Below are positions 60,341-64,000 of a stretch of 64,000 nt of DNA, in pieces. Below the pieces are notes generated by a model. It was not told the origin of the DNA and did not search any database. It worked only from the letters and a program-made list of their open reading frames with translations. Location: NCBI RefSeq assembly GCF_036226745.1, contig NZ_CP109013.1, forward strand, positions 1,302,001 to 1,366,000. The letters are read 5' to 3'. The position numbers and the translations under genes were made by a program. Source of the stretch: Streptomyces sp. NBC_00683. Lineage in GTDB: Bacteria > Actinomycetota > Actinomycetes > Streptomycetales > Streptomycetaceae. Each line of letters opens with the position of its first letter. The stretch's first letter is position 1.

Positions 60341-60451
60341 TCAGCGACAGGCGGCGCTGGAGACGCGTGCCAGGTCGATGTGACGGCGCAGCGTGAGGGC
60401 GAGCCGGACCGGAGCCGTGGTGCCCGGGGTCGTGGCGCGGGGGCCTGCCAT
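60341..60451 (-). CDS. Sulfur-operon leader peptide
   Basis: A 36-residue ORF ending LTLRRHIDLARVSSAACR, matching the conserved Arg-His-(Ile/Val)-Asp-Leu-x-Arg ... Cys-Arg end of actinobacterial leader peptides that precede sulfur and cysteine assimilation genes. The ATG at 60451 has AAGGAG eight bases upstream. The penultimate Cys codon followed by the stop offers a point where cysteinyl-tRNA shortage could stall ribosomes. It heads the ABC/DszB-like operon and implies sulfur-responsive control. Confidence 0.8.
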   Translation of the reverse strand: MAGPRATTPGTTAPVRLALTLRRHIDLARVSSAACR

Positions 60452-60525
60452 GGCACTGCTCCTTTCCGTTCGCCGGTGGTGAGGGCTGCAGCCTGCCACG
60501 GGCCTGCCCGCGCTCACAACTGGCT

Positions 60526-60540
60526 TCCCACCATGTGGGA
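60526..60540. promoter_or_regulatory. Palindromic operator next to a TTGACT box, IclR candidate
   Basis: TCCCACCATGTGGGA is a perfect 15-base palindrome in the divergent region between the sulfur operon and iclR. TTGACT follows immediately (60541-60546). IclR-family proteins typically bind such 15-base palindromes. No other gene is seen in 60452-60659. Confidence 0.6.
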
Positions 60541-60659
60541 TTGACTGTGAACAGAATGTTTCACGGTCCCGTTCGGCCCTCTCTTCCCTCCCGTAATGTG
60601 GCAACCATGGGGGCCTCGCGGGCCCCGTCCCCCCACACGCGAGCGGAGAGTGGAACGAC

Positions 60660-61442
60660 ATGACCGAGGCCGCGGCGGTGCGCGCATCCGGCGGAGCCCA
60701 GGCGGTGCTGCGTGCGCTGGACGTCCTGCACTGCTTCCACGACAACGGCCCCGACCTGAGCGCCTCCGACCTTGCCCGGCGACTGGAGCTCTCCGTCTCC
60801 ACGGCCCACCGCCTGGCCCGCACCCTCCTCGGCGCGGGCTTCCTGGAGCAGGACGCGCGCACATCGCGCTACCGGCTCGGCCCCGCGGTGACCGAGCTGG
60901 GCCGGCTCTCGTACCACCAGCGGGGGCTCCATCTGGCCGCCCCCGAGCTGACCGACCTGGCGGAGCGCACCGGGGCGACGGCCGACCTGGCGCTGCGCAG
61001 CGGCCCGCACGCGGTGATCGTCGCCGGCGGCTCGGTCACCCCGCACACGGGGCTGCGCAGGCCGCTGCACTCGACAGCGCTGGGCAAGGTCCTGCTGGCC
61101 TGGGCTCGGCCGGGCGAGGGCGGACCGGCCGCACTCCCGCCCCTGCGCGCCTTCACCGACCGTACGATCGTGGAACCCGCACTGCTGCAGGCCGAGTTGA
61201 CGCGCGTACGGACCCAGACGTACGCACTCAACGACGGGGAGTCGGCGCTCGGGGTGCGCACCCTGGCCGTCCCCGTGCTGGACGGCTCCGGCCACGCGCG
61301 CTTCGCGCTCGCCGTGCGCGCCACCCCGTCCGTGATCACGGACGAACGGACGGACTGGTTCCTCGAACAGGCACGGTCCTGTGCGCGCGCGCTGGAGGTG
61401 CTGCTGCTGACGCCGGCCGAACGCAGGCCGCCCGCCCCGTGA
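60660..61442 (+). CDS. IclR family transcriptional regulator
   Basis: A 260-residue regulator with the IclR winged helix-turn-helix (VLRALDVLHCFHDNGPDLSA, then SDLARRLELSVSTAHRLART) and effector domain (TPHTGLRRPLHSTALGKVLL then LAVPVLDGSGHARFALAVRA). ATG at 60660 after GGAGAG. It is divergent from the sulfur operon, with a 15-base palindrome between them, and is the obvious candidate for substrate-specific control of that operon in addition to the leader peptide. Confidence 0.92.
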   Translation: MTEAAAVRASGGAQAVLRALDVLHCFHDNGPDLSASDLARRLELSVSTAHRLARTLLGAGFLEQDARTSRYRLGPAVTELGRLSYHQRGLHLAAPELTDLAERTGATADLALRSGPHAVIVAGGSVTPHTGLRRPLHSTALGKVLLAWARPGEGGPAALPPLRAFTDRTIVEPALLQAELTRVRTQTYALNDGESALGVRTLAVPVLDGSGHARFALAVRATPSVITDERTDWFLEQARSCARALEVLLLTPAERRPPAP

Positions 61443-61517
61443 TGGAAGGCTCCGGCACCTGCCCGTGCGACGATGTACCCCGCCCGGGAAGGTGACGCGC
61501 ACTCGGTCACCGAGGGG

Positions 61518-61549
61518 CTGCGGGACAGAAAGACTGCGGGACAGAAGGA
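61518..61549 (+). repeat. 16-base tandem duplication before the SNF2 gene
   Basis: CTGCGGGACAGAAAGA is followed directly by CTGCGGGACAGAAGGA (one difference). The second copy supplies the AGAAGGA ribosome site of the SNF2 gene; the first carries a near copy. Confidence 0.6.
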
Positions 61550-61554
61550 CCTAC

Positions 61555-63732
61555 ATGACACAGGCCGGACCCACGGGCGCGGACGCGCCCACGGGAAGAG
61601 CCGCCCGTGAGCTGCTCGAGGACGCGGACCGGCTCGTCACGACGGCCCGCGCGGTCCTGGACGACCACGCCCGGGCCGTCGACAGCGCACGCACCGCGCT
61701 GGTCCCCCTCCTCGACTCCCTCGTCGGCCGGGAGCTGGCCGCCATCCCCCTCGCCCGGCTCGGGGACGTCACCGAGGGCCGGCTGCGGCTCGGCGCGCTG
61801 GAACAGGCCGGGTATCGGACGGTGGGCCAGGTCCACGACACCGGGCGCTACGAGCTCCGCCAGATCCCCGGTGTCGGGGCGCAGACGGCGGACCGGGCAC
61901 TGGCAGCCACCCGGCAGATCGCGCACGCGGTCCGGGACACCGTCGCCGTACGGATAGACGTGGATGCCTCGGACGCGGCCACGACCGCGCTGCTCATCGC
62001 CCTGCACCGGCTCGTCGAAGCGGGTCCCGACGCGCGCCGGGCCACGACCGCCGCCCGGCGGCTGGCCACGGAGCTGGAACCGCCGCTCGCGGCTGCCGCA
62101 CCGGCCCGCAGCCGGCTTCGCATGCTGTTCGCGGGACGGGCGGCCCGTGCCCAGGTGCTGGCGGCCGTCGCCTCCGTACGGTGCGCCGTGGAAGCGGCGG
62201 CCACGCGCGAACTGCGGCTGCTGTTCGGGCAGGTGTCCGTCGACCTGCTGCGGGGACCCGCGTCCGAGGCCGAGGCATGGGTCGATTTCGAGCTGCGGTC
62301 GGCCGAGTACTACAGCCTGCTCGCCGAGATGTCCGCCGCCGGACCCGACCGGGACGCCGCCGAGGGCTTCCTGCCCGCGGGGATCGCGGACCGGGTACGC
62401 GGACTGCGGCTCGACGACACACACCTGAGGGTGTCGCTGCGCGGCTACCAGTCCTTCGGGGCGCGTTTCGCCCTCGCCCAGAAACGGGTGATCCTCGGGG
62501 ACGAGATGGGGCTCGGCAAGACCGTCCAGGCCATCGCGGCGCTGGCCCACCTCGCGGCACGGGACGAGACCCACTTCCTGGTGGTGTGCCCGGCGAGCGT
62601 ACTGATCAACTGGAGCCGGGAGATCCGTGCCCGCTCCACTCTGCGCGCCGTTCCGGTGCACGGCCCCGAGCGGCTGGACGCGTTCGCCGAGTGGCGCGAG
62701 AAGGGCGGCGTCGCCCTGACGACGTTCGACGCGCTGTACACCCTGCCGGCGGGGCCGGCCTGCGGGGTCCGGCCCGGCATGGTGGTGGTCGACGAGGCGC
62801 ACTTCGTGAAGAACCCCGCCACCCGGCGCTCCCGTGCCGTGACCGGTTGGACGGGCCACACCGAACGGGTCCTGTTCCTCACCGGTACCCCGATGGAGAA
62901 CCGCGTGGAGGAGTTCCGCAGCCTCGTGCGCCAGCTGCGGCCCGAACTGGCGCCGTCCGTCACCACCACGCACGGCATCGCCGGTTCGCACGCCTTCCGC
63001 AGGGCCGTCGCGCCCGCCTATCTGCGGCGGAACCAGGAGGACGTCCTGAGCGAACTCCCCGCGCTGGTCCAGGCGGACGAGTGGGAGGAGTTCTCGGCAG
63101 GCGATCTCGAGGCGTACCGCGAGGCGGTCGCCGCCGGGCACTTCATGCGGATGCGCCGTGCCGCGTACGCACGTCCTGAGACCTCGGCGAAGCTGAACAG
63201 GCTGTGCGAGCTGGTCACGGAGGCCGCGGACAACGGGCTCAAGGTCGTCGTGTTCTCGTACTTCCGCGACGTGCTCCGGACCGTCGGGGAGGCTCTGGGC
63301 GACGGTGTGTTCGGTCCGGTCTCCGGGAGTCTCCCGGCCGCGCGCCGGCAGGAGCTGGTCGACGCGTTCGGCGCGGCGGACGGGCACGCCGTCCTGCTGA
63401 GCCAGATCCAGGCCGGCGGGGTCGGGCTGAACATGCAGGCGGCCTCGGTGGTCATCCTGTGCGAACCGCAGATCAAGCCCACGATGGAGCACCAGGCCGT
63501 GGCCCGGGCCCATCGCATGGGGCAGATACGGACGGTCCAGGTGCACCGGCTGCTCGCGGCCGACAGTGTCGACCAGCGCATGCTGGAGATCCTTGCGCGC
63601 AAGGACCGCCTCTTCGACGCGTACGCGCGCCGCAGCGATGTCGCCGAGGCGACGCCCGATGCCGTCGACGTGTCGGACGGGGCGCTCGCCCGGCTCATCG
63701 TCGAGGAGGAACAGCGGCGTCTGACGGCCTGA
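61555..63732 (+). CDS. SNF2-family DEAD/H-box helicase-like ATPase with helix-hairpin-helix
   Basis: A 725-residue double-stranded DNA translocase-type ATPase. The N-terminal 280 residues are helical with an HhH-like element (LRQIPGVGAQTADRALAATR near 100-120). The SNF2 core follows: Q-motif LRGYQSFGARFALAQK, motif I GDEMGLGKTVQAIAALA, motif II VVDEAHFVKN, motif III LFLTGTPMENR, then C-terminal motif V-VI GGVGLNMQAASVVILCEPQI and QAVARAHRMGQIRTVQVHRL. ATG at 61555. It likely remodels DNA or protein-DNA complexes. No nuclease or methylase partner is adjacent, so a defence role is not indicated. Confidence 0.88.
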   Translation: MTQAGPTGADAPTGRAARELLEDADRLVTTARAVLDDHARAVDSARTALVPLLDSLVGRELAAIPLARLGDVTEGRLRLGALEQAGYRTVGQVHDTGRYELRQIPGVGAQTADRALAATRQIAHAVRDTVAVRIDVDASDAATTALLIALHRLVEAGPDARRATTAARRLATELEPPLAAAAPARSRLRMLFAGRAARAQVLAAVASVRCAVEAAATRELRLLFGQVSVDLLRGPASEAEAWVDFELRSAEYYSLLAEMSAAGPDRDAAEGFLPAGIADRVRGLRLDDTHLRVSLRGYQSFGARFALAQKRVILGDEMGLGKTVQAIAALAHLAARDETHFLVVCPASVLINWSREIRARSTLRAVPVHGPERLDAFAEWREKGGVALTTFDALYTLPAGPACGVRPGMVVVDEAHFVKNPATRRSRAVTGWTGHTERVLFLTGTPMENRVEEFRSLVRQLRPELAPSVTTTHGIAGSHAFRRAVAPAYLRRNQEDVLSELPALVQADEWEEFSAGDLEAYREAVAAGHFMRMRRAAYARPETSAKLNRLCELVTEAADNGLKVVVFSYFRDVLRTVGEALGDGVFGPVSGSLPAARRQELVDAFGAADGHAVLLSQIQAGGVGLNMQAASVVILCEPQIKPTMEHQAVARAHRMGQIRTVQVHRLLAADSVDQRMLEILARKDRLFDAYARRSDVAEATPDAVDVSDGALARLIVEEEQRRLTA

Positions 63733-63757
63733 TGGGCCGTCGGGTGGTGTCCGGGGC

Positions 63758-64000
63758 TCAGTGCTCGTGGGCGTCCGCCGCGCCGGCCGCGTGGTGCGGC
63801 GGGTCGTAGCCGGGGACCGTGCCGTCGGCCTTGGCGACCAGGAACAGTCCGGCCATCCCCATGTCGGAGTGGCTCTGGACGTGGCAGTGGTACATCCAGG
63901 CGCCGGCTCCCACGTGTTCGCCCGCGATGACCTGGAAGCCGAACGAGTCGGCGGGCCCGCAGATCTTCGTGTCGACGACCCTGCTCGGGTCCTCGGGGCC
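63758..64000 (-). CDS. Small laccase (two-domain multicopper oxidase), 5' part missing
   Basis: The C-terminal 80 residues of a multicopper oxidase that oxidises phenols with reduction of oxygen to water. [19 protein letters not shown] is the type-1/type-3 copper segment (HCHxxxHxxxGM). The preceding [17 protein letters not shown] and the His-rich tail ([10 protein letters not shown] to DAHEH) closely resemble Streptomyces small laccase SLAC. The catalytic N-terminal portion and signal lie beyond the window. It is convergent with the SNF2-like gene. Confidence 0.9.
   Translation of the reverse strand, partial: GPEDPSRVVDTKICGPADSFGFQVIAGEHVGAGAWMYHCHVQSHSDMGMAGLFLVAKADGTVPGYDPPHHAAGAADAHEH

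Noticed and set aside
61555..63732. SNF2-like ATPase as part of a phage-defence system
   Set aside because: No nuclease, methylase or other defence partner lies beside it; its neighbours are iclR and a laccase.
1..64000. Secondary-metabolite cluster, prophage or mobile element
   Set aside because: No synthase, terpene cyclase, integrase, transposase or direct-repeat-bounded island was found; idi alone does not mark a cluster.

Overview
The window is very GC-rich, with third-position G/C codons, frequent GTG and TTG starts, AAGGAG-type ribosome sites and many ATGA overlaps. Its gene families (SsgA-like, WhiB-like, small laccase, GH46 chitosanase, SCO6745 family, LPFR small protein) point to a Streptomyces chromosome. 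From memory, the gene set and much of its order resemble the S. coelicolor SCO67xx region (idi, SCO6745 family, beta-oxidation genes, ssgD, wblJ, small laccase); that comparison was not computed. No tRNA, rRNA, CRISPR, insertion sequence, prophage or biosynthetic megasynthase was seen. The G1P dehydrogenase at the left edge and the laccase at the right edge are cut by the window.

Layout. 0-3 kb: a leftward, fully overlapping operon of a CDP-alcohol phosphatidyltransferase, a nucleotidyltransferase and a glycerol-1-phosphate dehydrogenase, apparently making an unusual CDP-activated polar head group. 3.2-14.5 kb: galE, a zinc-type CDF exporter, a methyltransferase-acetyltransferase fusion, idi, an HATPase regulator, a crotonase-fold protein without the usual catalytic glutamates, a GlxA/DJ-1 pair, an SCO6745-family protein, an LPFR micro-protein and tex. 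14.6-17.6 kb: a LacI regulator with two perfect operators around an orphan 23-codon ORF, then a secreted PL3 pectate lyase. 17.6-26 kb: an ABC-F ATPase, an unrecognised protein, a D-amino-acid oxidase family protein, a BCCT transporter, an M14 peptidase and a second LacI regulator.

25.8-42.8 kb is a catabolic island. It holds two DUF2236/MpaB-type oxygenases, an aldehyde dehydrogenase translationally coupled to one of them, a TetR regulator, an acyl-CoA dehydrogenase, an acyl-CoA ligase with a divergent MerR regulator, and a five-gene operon (class III CoA-transferase/racemase-like, LLM oxidoreductase, acyl-CoA dehydrogenase, thiolase, FadB) behind a perfect palindrome. Together these could oxidise a lipid or branched isoprenoid-like substrate to an aldehyde, then an acid, then acetyl- or propionyl-CoA. 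43-54.3 kb: endonuclease V, a YciI-like protein, a secreted beta-propeller protein, an SsgA-like protein, a second ABC-F protein, an acyl-ACP desaturase, a 1129-residue HEAT-like protein, a chitosanase, a WhiB-like protein and a two-domain VOC protein.

54.5-60.5 kb is the most distinctive locus: a tightly overlapping operon with a 36-aa leader peptide of the actinobacterial sulfur/cysteine leader type, a DszB-like sulfinate desulfinase, a complete sulfonate-type ABC transporter, a second binding-protein-fold protein that cannot carry a signal peptide, and an SsuD-family monooxygenase. An IclR regulator is divergent. This looks like an organosulfur scavenging system with its own C-S bond cleavage. 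The window ends with an SNF2-family ATPase and the 3' end of a small laccase.
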